Below are positions 26,620 through 35,736 of a stretch of DNA of 64,000 nucleotides, piece after piece. Every line of letters starts with the position of its first letter. Within the stretch, counting starts at the first letter, position 1. The stretch is from Dyadobacter sp. CY326 (GTDB lineage Bacteria; Bacteroidota; Bacteroidia; Cytophagales; Spirosomataceae): NCBI RefSeq assembly GCF_021390515.1, contig NZ_JAJUXI010000004.1, positions 62,001-126,000 on the forward strand, in the 5' to 3' direction. Both the position numbers and the translations under genes were made by a program. Below the pieces are notes generated by a model. It ran no database searches. It had not been told where the DNA came from and saw nothing but the letters and a program-made list of their open reading frames with translations.

Positions 26620-28086
26620 TTAATTGAAGGAGAATTCTTTTCTAATTCCAAGCATAAAGCCATGGGTTTTGCGATACAAATCACCAATGTCGCTGGCGTA
26701 AGAACCTTTTACAATCATTCCGCCCAGAAGGTTTACATTCGTTTGTGCGCCAATGAGGCCTGAAAATTGTTTGGGTGAATCATGGAAACGTTCTCTGTAA
26801 GTTCCGGAATTACTCGAGTAGGAAAGTTTGGTATGCCATTGCAATTTTCTGAAAAGTGTTCCTTTTAAGCCCATATGCCATACCAGTACCCGATTGTTAC
26901 TCGTAAAATTGTCGGCATAATTTGGCCAATTCCATTTGGTTTGTGAAGTTGGTGGAATGAACGGGGTTCCAATGGTGCGGTCATGATAGGACCATCCGTC
27001 ACGGATCTGCTGATTGTTGAAATAGTTATCATTGCCTCGCTTTTTGCCATTTCCCATGTCAAACTGATCGCCGCCCTGGTCCTTGGTAAAAAGCATTTCA
27101 AGAACGCCTTCAGTTATTTCGAAATTCGCTCCGTAAGAATTTTTTCTTCTGATGCGAATGCCATTCAGGCCATCTTTAACGCCTTTCAGATAAAACAGAG
27201 AGCCGTCTTCATAGATAAATTGCCTGTAAACATAAATGCTGCTTCCATAAGTTTCGACTTCAAACGCAACGTCGAGTGATCCCAAGTGGTTACCCACCCG
27301 GTTTGTGCTGTCAAAGAATGTCACATCTTCTCCCGACCCACCGATGGTCCCGAAAACTGCGTGTAAATAGTTCGCAAAGCCGTCGGGAAGATTTCCGCTT
27401 TCGGAAACAAGATCTTTCGCTTTACCGCCCCACTGCACTTGATGGTTGAAACCGCCATATAATTTGAGTCGGGAATCGATTTTTCCTAGGCGAAGGTAAA
27501 ATGCTTTTTGATGAAATTTAAGCCCACTGGTTGACGGTCTGCCTTTTTCAAACAAGCCATCGGAATAAAAGCCATTGAACGAGATCCAGCCTTTTGTGAG
27601 GGGAACGGCAACAAAGCCGCTCGTTCCAATGTAAAGTTTTGGAATCGGCAGCGCATTGCCTGACCAAGCATAAGAACCTGATCCCAATGTCGAGTCAGCC
27701 AATCCCACATATTGTTTTTTTCTTCCGATGAAGAGCTCCCAGTTTTTAAACTTTAATGTTGCATGCAGCTGCGGCAAGAGCAGTTTCTTGTTTTCGTTGA
27801 AATTCCCAACTGCTTCAATCCCAATGCCTGCACGCCACTTCGGAGACAAAGGCCAGTAATTTTCCAATGAAATGCGGGCGGTTCCGGCAGGGACATCTAG
27901 CGGCACAGTTCCAAACTGGTTCGCCTGAATCCAAAACGGCATATGTGTATTATTGCTTCCAAAGCCAGCAATCTCGACGAAATTGATTGTAGAATCTGCA
28001 TATTCCGGAACTTGGTCAGGCTCGGATTGCGAGAAGCCGGCGAAAGAAATGCATAGCAAAAATTGAAGGAAAGGAAAGAATCTCAT
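26620..28086 (-). CDS. Wzi-family capsule assembly outer-membrane protein (paralogue 1)
   Basis: A 488-residue protein with a signal peptide (LQFLLCISFAGFSQ). It is rich in alternating hydrophobic residues and aromatic turns, as in outer-membrane beta barrels, and carries segments shared with the second copy at 28196: PFWIQANQFGTVPLD, GRKKQYVGLADSTLGSGSYA, FHQKAFYLRLG, FGGFNHQVQWGG-like and VGNHLGSLD. Wzi proteins anchor capsule or exopolysaccharide to the cell surface. It is the last gene of the polysaccharide locus, with its own candidate promoter. Confidence 0.85.
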   Translation of the reverse strand: MRFFPFLQFLLCISFAGFSQSEPDQVPEYADSTINFVEIAGFGSNNTHMPFWIQANQFGTVPLDVPAGTARISLENYWPLSPKWRAGIGIEAVGNFNENKKLLLPQLHATLKFKNWELFIGRKKQYVGLADSTLGSGSYAWSGNALPIPKLYIGTSGFVAVPLTKGWISFNGFYSDGLFEKGRPSTSGLKFHQKAFYLRLGKIDSRLKLYGGFNHQVQWGGKAKDLVSESGNLPDGFANYLHAVFGTIGGSGEDVTFFDSTNRVGNHLGSLDVAFEVETYGSSIYVYRQFIYEDGSLFYLKGVKDGLNGIRIRRKNSYGANFEITEGVLEMLFTKDQGGDQFDMGNGKKRGNDNYFNNQQIRDGWSYHDRTIGTPFIPPTSQTKWNWPNYADNFTSNNRVLVWHMGLKGTLFRKLQWHTKLSYSSNSGTYRERFHDSPKQFSGLIGAQTNVNLLGGMIVKGSYASDIGDLYRKTHGFMLGIRKEFSFN

Positions 28087-28133
28087 AAGCGTGCCCTCAA
28101 GCTTTTCGTAATGTGTATAATGTGACTCTTTGA

Positions 28134-28141
28134 CAAAAATA
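28134..28141 (-). promoter_or_regulatory. Candidate -7 element of Wzi paralogue 1
   Basis: TATTTTTG on the minus strand fits TAnnTTTG, 47 bp before the ATG at 28086. No clear TTG at the expected -33 distance. Confidence 0.35.
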
Positions 28142-28195
28142 AGTATAACTTTTTGCTATTCATATTGGACATAACAGTAATAGCAAATGTAACCA

Positions 28196-29638
28196 TTAGT
28201 CAAGGAATCCACTTTTACGAATGCCAGCAATCAGACCGTAAGATTTTGGGTAAAGTTGACCGAAATCAGAAGTCAGATTTGTGAAAACGCTACACCCATT
28301 AAGCAGTTTAACGTTTTTCTCCGCCGTGAGCGACAAGGAAATCTGCTCTTTCATTGTGTCAAACGGGCTGAGTAATGAGCCTGAATTTCTTGAATAAGTG
28401 GCTCTTAAACCAAAATATGCTTTTAGCCATGTTGCCGTTATCCCGCCATGAAATGCCCAAAACCTATTATTATTGGTGAACTCTGTGGCATTGAAGGGCA
28501 ACTTTTTATCAGTTATTGTTTTGCCTGGTGCGAGCGGCGTTCCAATTCCGCGGTCAAAATACGACCAGCCGCGTTGGTAAATGTAACTGTTATAATAATT
28601 GCCTTTTTCGTAGATGGAAAGACCGGACAGCGGAGAGCGGTTCACTTGACTATTTGTTCCAACAACTTCAATTAGAGCACTTTGCAGTGCAAATGACGAC
28701 GTTTTTACAAAAGAAGCTTTTATTCTTCTTAACCTCAGTCCATTGAGTCCATCCTGGAAGTTAATGAGCTTAAACAATGAGCCAGTTTCATAAATATTCT
28801 GCCTATAGAGCAGGTAAGACCACTTTTTTCCTTGCCATTCTCCGGCCAGGTCAACCGTTCCGAAGTGGTTGCCAACCTTGTTGTAATTCAATGTTTTCCC
28901 GCTGATTGTATACCAATAAGCCTTCAACGGTTCCAGCTCAAAAAGTGGCGTGATTTTCTCTTCGCCTCCCCAAACTGCCTGGTGGTTGGCGCCAAAGTGG
29001 ATTTTTAAACGTCCGTTATCTTGTCCAAAGCGAAAATAAAGCGATTTTTGGTGAAAGTAGGTGTAGGAAACTTCGCGTTCGACACCATAGTTTAAGCGGC
29101 TGCTCCCTAAGAAGCCTTCGGAATAAGAGAATTTCAGCGCGACAAAGTTTTTGGTAAAATATAACGGCAGATAATTAGGTGCTGAAATTTGCACGCGTGG
29201 AAATGGCCTTGCATTGCCCGCCACTGACAGTGACCCGGATGTGAGTGTGGTGTCCATGATGCCCATCACATTGCTTTTTTGGCCAGCCATGATTTCAATT
29301 TTCCCAATCTTTGCAGCAAGGTAAGCATCGGATAAAAAAGCATTTGCGGATTTTCCATAACTTCCAATGCCTTGAATAGCGCCGCTCCATTGGAATGTCC
29401 TCGGGTTGTGCGGATTATAAACTTTATAAATGCCCGCATTAACAAGTCCGAAGTTGCCATCAAGTGGAATGCTGCCATTTTGATTTGCGTGTGCCCAAAA
29501 CGGTGTTTGGTCCGTGGCACCGGATACCAGAATGCTAGCTTTGTAATATACAGTGGAGTCCTGGGCGTGTGAAGCCAATGCGAGACAAGTGATTACAGCA
29601 ATAAGGAAAAGTTGCTTCAGATAGAGTGGGACCGGCAT
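28196..29638 (-). CDS. Wzi-family capsule assembly outer-membrane protein (paralogue 2)
   Basis: A 480-residue protein with a signal peptide (LFLIAVITCLALASHAQ). Motifs parallel paralogue 1: PFWAHANQNGSIPLD, GQKSNVMGIMDTTLTSGSL, YFHQKSLYFRFGQ, FGANHQAVWGGE, VGNHFGTVDLAGEW, YQRGWSYFDRGIGTPL and a final LYPKSYGLIAGIRK like the HGFMLGIRK end of the other. A beta-barrel lectin-like surface protein is expected. It is separated from paralogue 1 by 109 bp and from the sugar transferase gene by about 200 bp. Confidence 0.85.
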   Translation of the reverse strand: MPVPLYLKQLFLIAVITCLALASHAQDSTVYYKASILVSGATDQTPFWAHANQNGSIPLDGNFGLVNAGIYKVYNPHNPRTFQWSGAIQGIGSYGKSANAFLSDAYLAAKIGKIEIMAGQKSNVMGIMDTTLTSGSLSVAGNARPFPRVQISAPNYLPLYFTKNFVALKFSYSEGFLGSSRLNYGVEREVSYTYFHQKSLYFRFGQDNGRLKIHFGANHQAVWGGEEKITPLFELEPLKAYWYTISGKTLNYNKVGNHFGTVDLAGEWQGKKWSYLLYRQNIYETGSLFKLINFQDGLNGLRLRRIKASFVKTSSFALQSALIEVVGTNSQVNRSPLSGLSIYEKGNYYNSYIYQRGWSYFDRGIGTPLAPGKTITDKKLPFNATEFTNNNRFWAFHGGITATWLKAYFGLRATYSRNSGSLLSPFDTMKEQISLSLTAEKNVKLLNGCSVFTNLTSDFGQLYPKSYGLIAGIRKSGFLD

Positions 29639-29680
29639 TTAATGTAATAATTACTCAAAACGGGACAGCGTTCAATTTGC

Positions 29681-29688
29681 CAAAGTTA
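29681..29688 (-). promoter_or_regulatory. Candidate -7 element of Wzi paralogue 2
   Basis: TAACTTTG on the minus strand fits TAnnTTTG and lies 42 bp before the ATG at 29638. It would let the wzi genes be expressed separately from the rest of the locus. Confidence 0.4.
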
Positions 29689-29839
29689 TCTGATAAAAAT
29701 GGATTTTCTCCATCTAAAATGATAGCAATGTTTTTGAATTAAGTTGTCTAAAATACGTGCCTGAGAATTTGTAAAAGTAATTCGCAGACGAAATTGAACA
29801 GCGTCTTTAACGGAGTAACGAAGCGTTAATAAAGAAGAA

Positions 29840-30841
29840 TCACCGACCTCTTTTGCCAAATATAACCACAGCGGTCAGCAAGATTATCTTCAATTCCAGC
29901 ATCAGCGTCCAGTTCTTGATGTAATATAAATCATACATCAATTTATGGCGCGCATCAAAAACACCCGCTCCGTAAGAGTACATAACCTGAGCATAGCCTG
30001 TAATTCCAGGTTTGATGCTGTGGCGAGCGTTGTAGTAGGGGATTAATTCGTCGAAAGTTTCGGTGAAAACTTGCCTTTCTGGCCTTGGACCGATCAATGA
30101 TAAGTCTCTTCTAAAAATATTGATGATTTGGGGCAGTTCGTCTATCCGGCTCAATCTCATGAATGATCCGTATGCGAACGTTCTGGAATCGTTTTTCTTG
30201 GAGAACGTGGCTCCATTAGATTCCGCGTCTAAGGACATTGAGCGAAATTTTATACACTTAAACGCTTTGTTGTCCATTCCAACCCGTTCCTGATAATAAA
30301 ATACAGGCCCAGGGGATTCAAACTTGATTCTGAAGTAACTAAGAACCCACAAGGGGAATGTAAGGCAAAACAAAATGATTGAGACTGCCACGTCAATAAT
30401 CTTCTTCGGATATCTTACTCTCCTGCCGAACGACGGCATGTCGGACAAGTTTGGATTTATTTCAGAAATGTCTTCCGGGATATAAACTTTCTTCAGGTTT
30501 TTTTCGCAAAAATCGTAGACTGTTGTGATTCTAATGGATTTGTTTTTGCGAATAACTAACTCGTAGATAACCTTGTTACGCTTGTCGTAATGTGGATTTG
30601 TGACAAGATGGACCTTTTCAAACTTGTCCAGTAACGGTCTGACAGTGTAGTTGATCAAATAATCGTCATCTGCTGTGTGCGGGACCAGGATTATTTCCCG
30701 GTAGGTTTCTCGTAGATTCTTTAAATCGTATTTCTGTAGAAAATAGTCATAACTCGTGATAATCAGAATTTCATCGGTAGAAGCGTGTTTGCTCAACAAT
30801 CGATGTACGTACTTTCGATTAGAAACAGAAGTTTGATCCAT
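29840..30841 (-). CDS. Initiating undecaprenyl-phosphate sugar phosphotransferase
   Basis: A 333-residue protein. The C-terminal 200 residues form the bacterial sugar transferase domain: KKIIDVAVSIILFCLTFPLW (membrane hairpin, about 143-162), SPGPVFYYQERVG, FKCIKFRSM, SRIDELPQIINIF, LSLIGPRPER and PGITGYAQV. It would transfer the first sugar phosphate to undecaprenyl phosphate. The N-terminal 135 residues are soluble and alpha/beta in character, without the four-helix membrane bundle usual in WcaJ/WbaP enzymes. Within the polysaccharide locus, after about 250 bp of gene-free DNA. Confidence 0.92.
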   Translation of the reverse strand: MDQTSVSNRKYVHRLLSKHASTDEILIITSYDYFLQKYDLKNLRETYREIILVPHTADDDYLINYTVRPLLDKFEKVHLVTNPHYDKRNKVIYELVIRKNKSIRITTVYDFCEKNLKKVYIPEDISEINPNLSDMPSFGRRVRYPKKIIDVAVSIILFCLTFPLWVLSYFRIKFESPGPVFYYQERVGMDNKAFKCIKFRSMSLDAESNGATFSKKNDSRTFAYGSFMRLSRIDELPQIINIFRRDLSLIGPRPERQVFTETFDELIPYYNARHSIKPGITGYAQVMYSYGAGVFDARHKLMYDLYYIKNWTLMLELKIILLTAVVIFGKRGR

Positions 30842-30973
30842 ATGTGTGCGACAAAAAATTAAAGCGTGTGCAAAAGGAATGCAATTATAAACTAAAAAAT
30901 CCTATTTTGAAACAATTTGCTGACACATTGAACCTTCGGCAGGTCTCAATTATCAAAAGGCCTATAATCTGAC

Positions 30974-30994
30974 TAATACAGAAACACTGTATTA
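30974..30994. repeat. Inverted repeat in the intergenic region before the sugar transferase
   Basis: TAATACAG (30974-30981) and CTGTATTA (30987-30994) form a perfect 8-bp palindrome with a 5-nt spacer. CTGTATTA recurs at 31070-31077, next to a second inverted repeat (AAAGGTA 31034-31040 with TACCTTT 31063-31069). No T-tract follows, so an operator or RNA structure is more likely than a terminator. The 247-bp region has no gene. Confidence 0.5.
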
Positions 30995-31088
30995 AAACAT
31001 TATGGAGTAGGGAGGGTATTTCAAGTACGCTATAAAGGTAGACAAAATAATTTATGCTTATTTACCTTTCTGTATTAAAATCGATTAA

Positions 31089-32258
31089 TCAGCGGCCGCT
31101 TTTCTGCGAGACATTTTCGTTGTAAAATGCAAGAATGGTTCTCCAAAGCTGCTGCTGCTCAAAGTTTTGTAGTACAAATTGTTGTGCCAGTTTTCCCATT
31201 TCTCTGCTTGCCTGACGATTTTCTATCAATTTCTCACAAGCCACTACAATGGCTTCGACGTCTTTTGGCGGAATCAAAAATCCAGTTTTCCCATTTTCGA
31301 TCATTTCATTGCAGCCATTAATGTCTGTCGCTATGCATGGAATGGCCATTCCGCTGGCTTGAAGAAGTGCTTGTGGAAAGCCCTCCCGATAACTTGGAAA
31401 AACAAATATATCGGACGCCGCCAAAAATTTCCGAACGTCTTTTTGATGTCCTACGGCGAAGATGGAATTATTGTTTTTAATTTCCCTTTCAGTGGACTCC
31501 TTTAATGGATTTAACGCCTCGGGCGCACCGATCAGCAGCAATTTGACATTGGGATGTGTTTTTTGCAGAATTAAAAAGGCTTCCACCAGCTCGTTAACGC
31601 CCTTATAAAAGGCAAGCCGGCCCATAAATCCCAGCACAATCTCTTCCTCTTTAATGCCATTTTCAAGTCTGAATTTTCTGCCTTCTTGAAACACCGACCC
31701 TGTACTGGAAAAGTAATCAAGGTCAATGCCGTTGCTACTTCCATTGCCCAATACAATGACCTTCTTTTCGTCAGGCAATAAGTTGTTCAAAATGAATGAT
31801 CTAAGCTCGAAAGAATTCGGGAGGACCCAGTCTGCGCACCAATAAGTGAATTTTTCAACCGAGTCTAGTAAAATTCGCTTCGCGCCGTTCACTTCCATTA
31901 ACGGCAATCCGGCCACTGTATGCATTTTGACTGGAACTCTGCACAGAAATGCAGCTAACATGCCAACTGTGCCAGCCTTGGGTGAGTGCGTATGAACAAT
32001 GTCTGGCTTTAATCTTCGTATCAACCGGATTGTATGAAACAATGCGATCAAATCTTTAATCGGCGTGAGCTCCCGAGAAAGAGGAAGTGGAAAGAAATCT
32101 GCTTTTTGGTCTCTGATCAAATCGGGGACGTGCGAGTCCGGCGTGCTCGCCATGTAGACTTCAATGTCCCGTTGCGACATATATTTTAACTGGCCTTTCA
32201 GTAATATACGCAGCGAATAAGTTTCAGTCGAAATTCTCAGTAGTTTGATTTTACTCAT
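31089..32258 (-). CDS. GT4-family glycosyltransferase (CapM/PglA-like)
   Basis: A 389-residue enzyme from the ATG at 32258 (MSKIKLLRIST); a longer reading frame to 32342 would overlap the epimerase gene. The GT-B fold is indicated by RLKPDIVHTHSPKAG in the N-terminal domain, GFMGRLAFYKGVNELVEAF at the domain start and PSYREGFPQALLQASGMAIP with the E-x7-type donor-binding motif. It should add one sugar to the lipid-linked repeat unit on the cytoplasmic face. The epimerase ends 5 bp upstream, so it is in the same operon. Confidence 0.88.
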   Translation of the reverse strand: MSKIKLLRISTETYSLRILLKGQLKYMSQRDIEVYMASTPDSHVPDLIRDQKADFFPLPLSRELTPIKDLIALFHTIRLIRRLKPDIVHTHSPKAGTVGMLAAFLCRVPVKMHTVAGLPLMEVNGAKRILLDSVEKFTYWCADWVLPNSFELRSFILNNLLPDEKKVIVLGNGSSNGIDLDYFSSTGSVFQEGRKFRLENGIKEEEIVLGFMGRLAFYKGVNELVEAFLILQKTHPNVKLLLIGAPEALNPLKESTEREIKNNNSIFAVGHQKDVRKFLAASDIFVFPSYREGFPQALLQASGMAIPCIATDINGCNEMIENGKTGFLIPPKDVEAIVVACEKLIENRQASREMGKLAQQFVLQNFEQQQLWRTILAFYNENVSQKSGR

Positions 32259-32263
32259 GCCAA

Positions 32264-33247
32264 CTAAACCACAGCTTTGAAATAGGAGATTGTTTCTTTT
32301 AATCCGTCTCTGAACAATGTTTCCGGCTGATAATCGAGCCATGACTTTGCTTTCGATATATCGGCCAGGCTGTGTTTTACGTCTCCTTTTCTTTCAGGAA
32401 CATAGCTTGCTTGCACAGGGCTATTGACTTCGCTTGCGATAGTCGATACGAGCTGTGTTAATGTTGTCTGCTCGTTACAAGCGATGTTGAAAACCTCGTG
32501 CTTGTTTAAGTTTTGAGACAAAAGCGCTTTCACATTCGCCTGGACAACATTGGAAACGAAGGTGAAATCTCGTGAAGTTAGCCCATCACCATTGATAACA
32601 GGGCTTTCTCCTTTCAGTATTTGTGTGATAAAGAGCGGAATTACCGCCGCATAGGGCCCATTGATATTTTGTTTTGGGCCAAACACATTAAAATAGCGTA
32701 ACCCAACACTGTGGAAATTGTATGTACGCGAGAAAACATCTGCGTAGAGTTCGTTGACATATTTTGTTACTGCATAAGGCGATAGCGGATTGCCTATGAC
32801 CTCCTCCTTCTTTGGCAATGAGGGGCTGTCACCATAAGTTGATGAAGATGCCGCATAAACCATGCGCTTTACTCCTGATTCCTTAGCCGCCTGCAGCACA
32901 TTGAGAAAACCGCTGATGTTCACATCATTGGTCGCGATTGGATCTGAAATCGATCGGGGGACAGAGCCAAGTGCAGCCTGGTGCAAAACAAAGTCCACGC
33001 CCTGCATTGCGCTTACGCAAGTGTTGTAATCTCGAATGTCCCCTTCAATAAATTCAACCTGGCCATTCTCAATAAACTCCGCAATGTTCTCAATATAACC
33101 TGTCGAGAGATTGTCCAAAACAATGATTTTTCCGGCTTGATGCTGTGCAAGATATTCGACTAAATTAGATCCGATGAATCCTGCGCCTCCGGTTACGAGA
33201 AAAGCCAGGGAGCTGATATCTTCCTGATGATATTTGTTAAAAACCAT
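32264..33247 (-). CDS. UDP-N-acetylglucosamine 4-epimerase-like (WbpP/TviC type)
   Basis: A 327-residue extended SDR from the ATG at 33247; a longer frame to 33322 would overlap the dehydrogenase gene. TGGAGFIGS is at 19-27, followed by LDNLSTG, HQAALGSVPRSI, SSSTYGD, the catalytic SPYAVTKY (YxxxK) and RYFNVFGPKQ. The GSVPRSI and NGPYAAVIP segments are characteristic of WbpP/TviC epimerases that interconvert UDP-GlcNAc and UDP-GalNAc or their uronic acids. The dehydrogenase lies 28 bp upstream; together they suggest a UDP-GalNAcA-type precursor. Confidence 0.88.
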   Translation of the reverse strand: MVFNKYHQEDISSLAFLVTGGAGFIGSNLVEYLAQHQAGKIIVLDNLSTGYIENIAEFIENGQVEFIEGDIRDYNTCVSAMQGVDFVLHQAALGSVPRSISDPIATNDVNISGFLNVLQAAKESGVKRMVYAASSSTYGDSPSLPKKEEVIGNPLSPYAVTKYVNELYADVFSRTYNFHSVGLRYFNVFGPKQNINGPYAAVIPLFITQILKGESPVINGDGLTSRDFTFVSNVVQANVKALLSQNLNKHEVFNIACNEQTTLTQLVSTIASEVNSPVQASYVPERKGDVKHSLADISKAKSWLDYQPETLFRDGLKETISYFKAVV

Positions 33248-33275
33248 GTTATTTAAATGTTGAGACTTTATGATT

Positions 33276-34541
33276 TCAAAGGCGTGCGGCAACTTTGTTT
33301 TTAGGGAAAATACCTTTAACATCGTAGATCACGGGCCCGTTTGTTTCGTCTGGAAGATCGAGCTGCAAGAATTGTTCGTGACCAACTGCGGCAATGATGC
33401 CCTGGAACTTACTTAGGTCACTTAGTTCACTTGTTAATGTAATGCCATATTCATGCTCCACTTCTGCCTTGTCAGCCCAGGGATCATAAACGTGCACGTT
33501 CATTTCGTAACTTTCCAATTCCCTGATAATATCAATGACCCGACTATTCCGAATGTCAGGGCAATTTTCCTTGAAAGTTATGCCCAACACAAGAACGTCC
33601 TGGCCCTTAATCTTGCGTTCACTTTGTATGAGCAATTTAATAAATTGAGTAGCGACGTAAGGCCCCATCGAGTCGTTTAACCTGCGGCCAGCCAAGATTA
33701 TTTCGGGGTGATAACCAACTTCCTTGGCTTTTTGAGCTAGATAAAAAGGATCGACGCCAATGCAATGGCCACCAACAAGGCCGGGTTTAAAAGGAAGGAA
33801 ATTCCACTTTGTGCCAGCTGCTTCCAAAACTTCGCTCGTATCTATTTTTAACAAATTGAAGATTTTGGCAAGCTCATTAACAAAGGCAATGTTTATGTCC
33901 CGCTGCGCATTTTCAATGACTTTGGCCGATTCGGCAACTTTAATGCTTGAAGCTTTGAAAGTTCCTGCCGTGATGATCGAGCTGTAAAGCTCATCAATTT
34001 CATTTGCGATTTCAGGAGTGGATCCGGAAGTAACCTTGCGAATTTTTGTAAGCGTATGGTGTTTGTCACCAGGATTAATTCTTTCGGGAGAATAGCCGCA
34101 GAAAAAGTCTTTATTGAATGTCAAGCCCGAAATTTTTTCAAGAATTGGCACGCAATAATCCTCGGTGACACCCGGATACACAGTCGATTCGTAAATTACT
34201 ATATCGCCAGCCTTTAAATTATGGGCAACTGTTTCTGTCGCTTTGCGGACAGGCGTCAAATCGGGATTGTTGAATTGATCAACTGGGGTCGGGACTGTAA
34301 TGATAAAGATAGAAGCGCTATTTATATCTGATGGAACAGACGTGAATGTAAGCCGCGATGAGGCTTTAAGGCCCGCTTCATCAACTTCAAGCGTTCGATC
34401 AAAATGCTGTTTTAGTTCTTCTATTCTTTTTGTGTTAATGTCAAGTCCGATTGTGTCAAACTTTTTCCCAAATTCTACTGCCAGTGGAAGGCCAACATAA
34501 CCCAGGCCAACGACGCAAATTGATTTATTTTCTTGGTGCAT
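33276..34541 (-). CDS. UDP-N-acetylhexosamine 6-dehydrogenase (WbpO/TviB type)
   Basis: A 421-residue NAD-dependent enzyme oxidising a UDP-HexNAc at C6 in two steps. Evidence: GLGYVGLP (12-19), [57 protein letters not shown], and the active-site Cys260 in GGHCIGVDP. The [11 protein letters not shown] and [18 protein letters not shown] segments match the Vi-antigen/WbpO group rather than the UDP-glucose or ManNAc dehydrogenases. The product UDP-HexNAcA would be an acidic building block of the polymer. Confidence 0.92.
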   Translation of the reverse strand: MHQENKSICVVGLGYVGLPLAVEFGKKFDTIGLDINTKRIEELKQHFDRTLEVDEAGLKASSRLTFTSVPSDINSASIFIITVPTPVDQFNNPDLTPVRKATETVAHNLKAGDIVIYESTVYPGVTEDYCVPILEKISGLTFNKDFFCGYSPERINPGDKHHTLTKIRKVTSGSTPEIANEIDELYSSIITAGTFKASSIKVAESAKVIENAQRDINIAFVNELAKIFNLLKIDTSEVLEAAGTKWNFLPFKPGLVGGHCIGVDPFYLAQKAKEVGYHPEIILAGRRLNDSMGPYVATQFIKLLIQSERKIKGQDVLVLGITFKENCPDIRNSRVIDIIRELESYEMNVHVYDPWADKAEVEHEYGITLTSELSDLSKFQGIIAAVGHEQFLQLDLPDETNGPVIYDVKGIFPKNKVAARL

Positions 34542-34587
34542 ATATAGTTGTGATTGTTTAATTTTTTGCTCCCGATCTATTATGCGG

Positions 34588-35688
34588 TTAGGAGGCTTTG
34601 TCTAGATCTTCTTGTATTGTTTTTGTCAAAGTTGCCGAGTAAGTGCTTATGTTTCGAGCATTCTCAAAGCAAGTTGTGGATATCTGTTCATAAAGACTAG
34701 GGTTTTGGAAAACCTTTTCGATTTTTGCCAACGCAACATCCCATTCTTTCTGATCCGTAATGTCCACGAATATCGCAGATGCCATATCTTTTGCGTAATT
34801 AGGGATTTCTCCAACAGGAGATACAATGCAAACCATTCCATGTTGCATAGCTTCTGCAACGCTCATGGCCATTCCTTCTTTTGAGCTAAGCTGGATAAGA
34901 AAATTGTGGCTGCTAAAAGCTGCAAGCTTCCCCGAGTGATTCACCTCAGCTTTAAAATTAATGTAGTTGCTTAGCTGTTTATTCTCAATGTGCTGAATAG
35001 TTTCGTTTAATACGCCATTGTCTCTCCCGTAAATGTCCAATGTGACTGGCCATCCTCGTTCACGAAGATCGTGAACCATGTCTACGGCCAGCGGTAAATT
35101 TTTTATAGGGTTTAGCCGTCCAAGGAACATCAACTTAATGTTATTCGAGTTAAATTCGGCTATTTTCCGCTCAGGGGGCGAGGGGTGTGTGTAAAAAGAA
35201 ATAACCTTTACGATAGTGGATGGTTTTTTGAAAACAGAAATAAAATCTGAAGCTGCCTTGGAGTCGGCAAGGATTTTGTCGGCTGACTTGCTTGCTGCAA
35301 GCGTGCAGATTCTGTCAAAAACGTGCGCGAACCTTGTGCTGTGAATAAAGGAATAGAATGTAATATTCTTATTTAACCGCTTTACCATAGAACCAATCAG
35401 CGATGCCCTCCACAGCGAGCAGATCATTATATCAGGCTGGAAATTCAGGACAAAAGATACAAGTTTGGAAAGGTGCGCCGGATATGTATAGAGTTTATAA
35501 TTAAAAGTTTGAAGGCACGCCTGCTCTTCAAGTGAAAGGTGCGCTGTTAATCCCGGATCAATTTTCCCAAGAACCATGACTTTTAACTCGAACTTCGCAT
35601 TGAGTTCAGGAATCGCCGATATAAGCGCCATCTCAACCCCGCCCATTTCTATGTCATGCAGGATGTAAATAACTTTTTTCTTTTTCAA
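34588..35688 (-). CDS. GT4-family glycosyltransferase
   Basis: A 366-residue GT-B enzyme. The N-terminal [20 protein letters not shown] opens the acceptor domain; [18 protein letters not shown] marks the donor domain and [20 protein letters not shown] holds the E-x7-E nucleotide-sugar motif. The specific linkage made is not predictable. It is 46 bp upstream of the dehydrogenase gene in transcription order, and 48 bp downstream of another GT4. Confidence 0.88.
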   Translation of the reverse strand: MKKKKVIYILHDIEMGGVEMALISAIPELNAKFELKVMVLGKIDPGLTAHLSLEEQACLQTFNYKLYTYPAHLSKLVSFVLNFQPDIMICSLWRASLIGSMVKRLNKNITFYSFIHSTRFAHVFDRICTLAASKSADKILADSKAASDFISVFKKPSTIVKVISFYTHPSPPERKIAEFNSNNIKLMFLGRLNPIKNLPLAVDMVHDLRERGWPVTLDIYGRDNGVLNETIQHIENKQLSNYINFKAEVNHSGKLAAFSSHNFLIQLSSKEGMAMSVAEAMQHGMVCIVSPVGEIPNYAKDMASAIFVDITDQKEWDVALAKIEKVFQNPSLYEQISTTCFENARNISTYSATLTKTIQEDLDKAS

Positions 35689-35736
35689 AATATTGCTTAA
35701 CGAGATGTGTGAGGAAGCAGACAGGGATTGCCGAAG

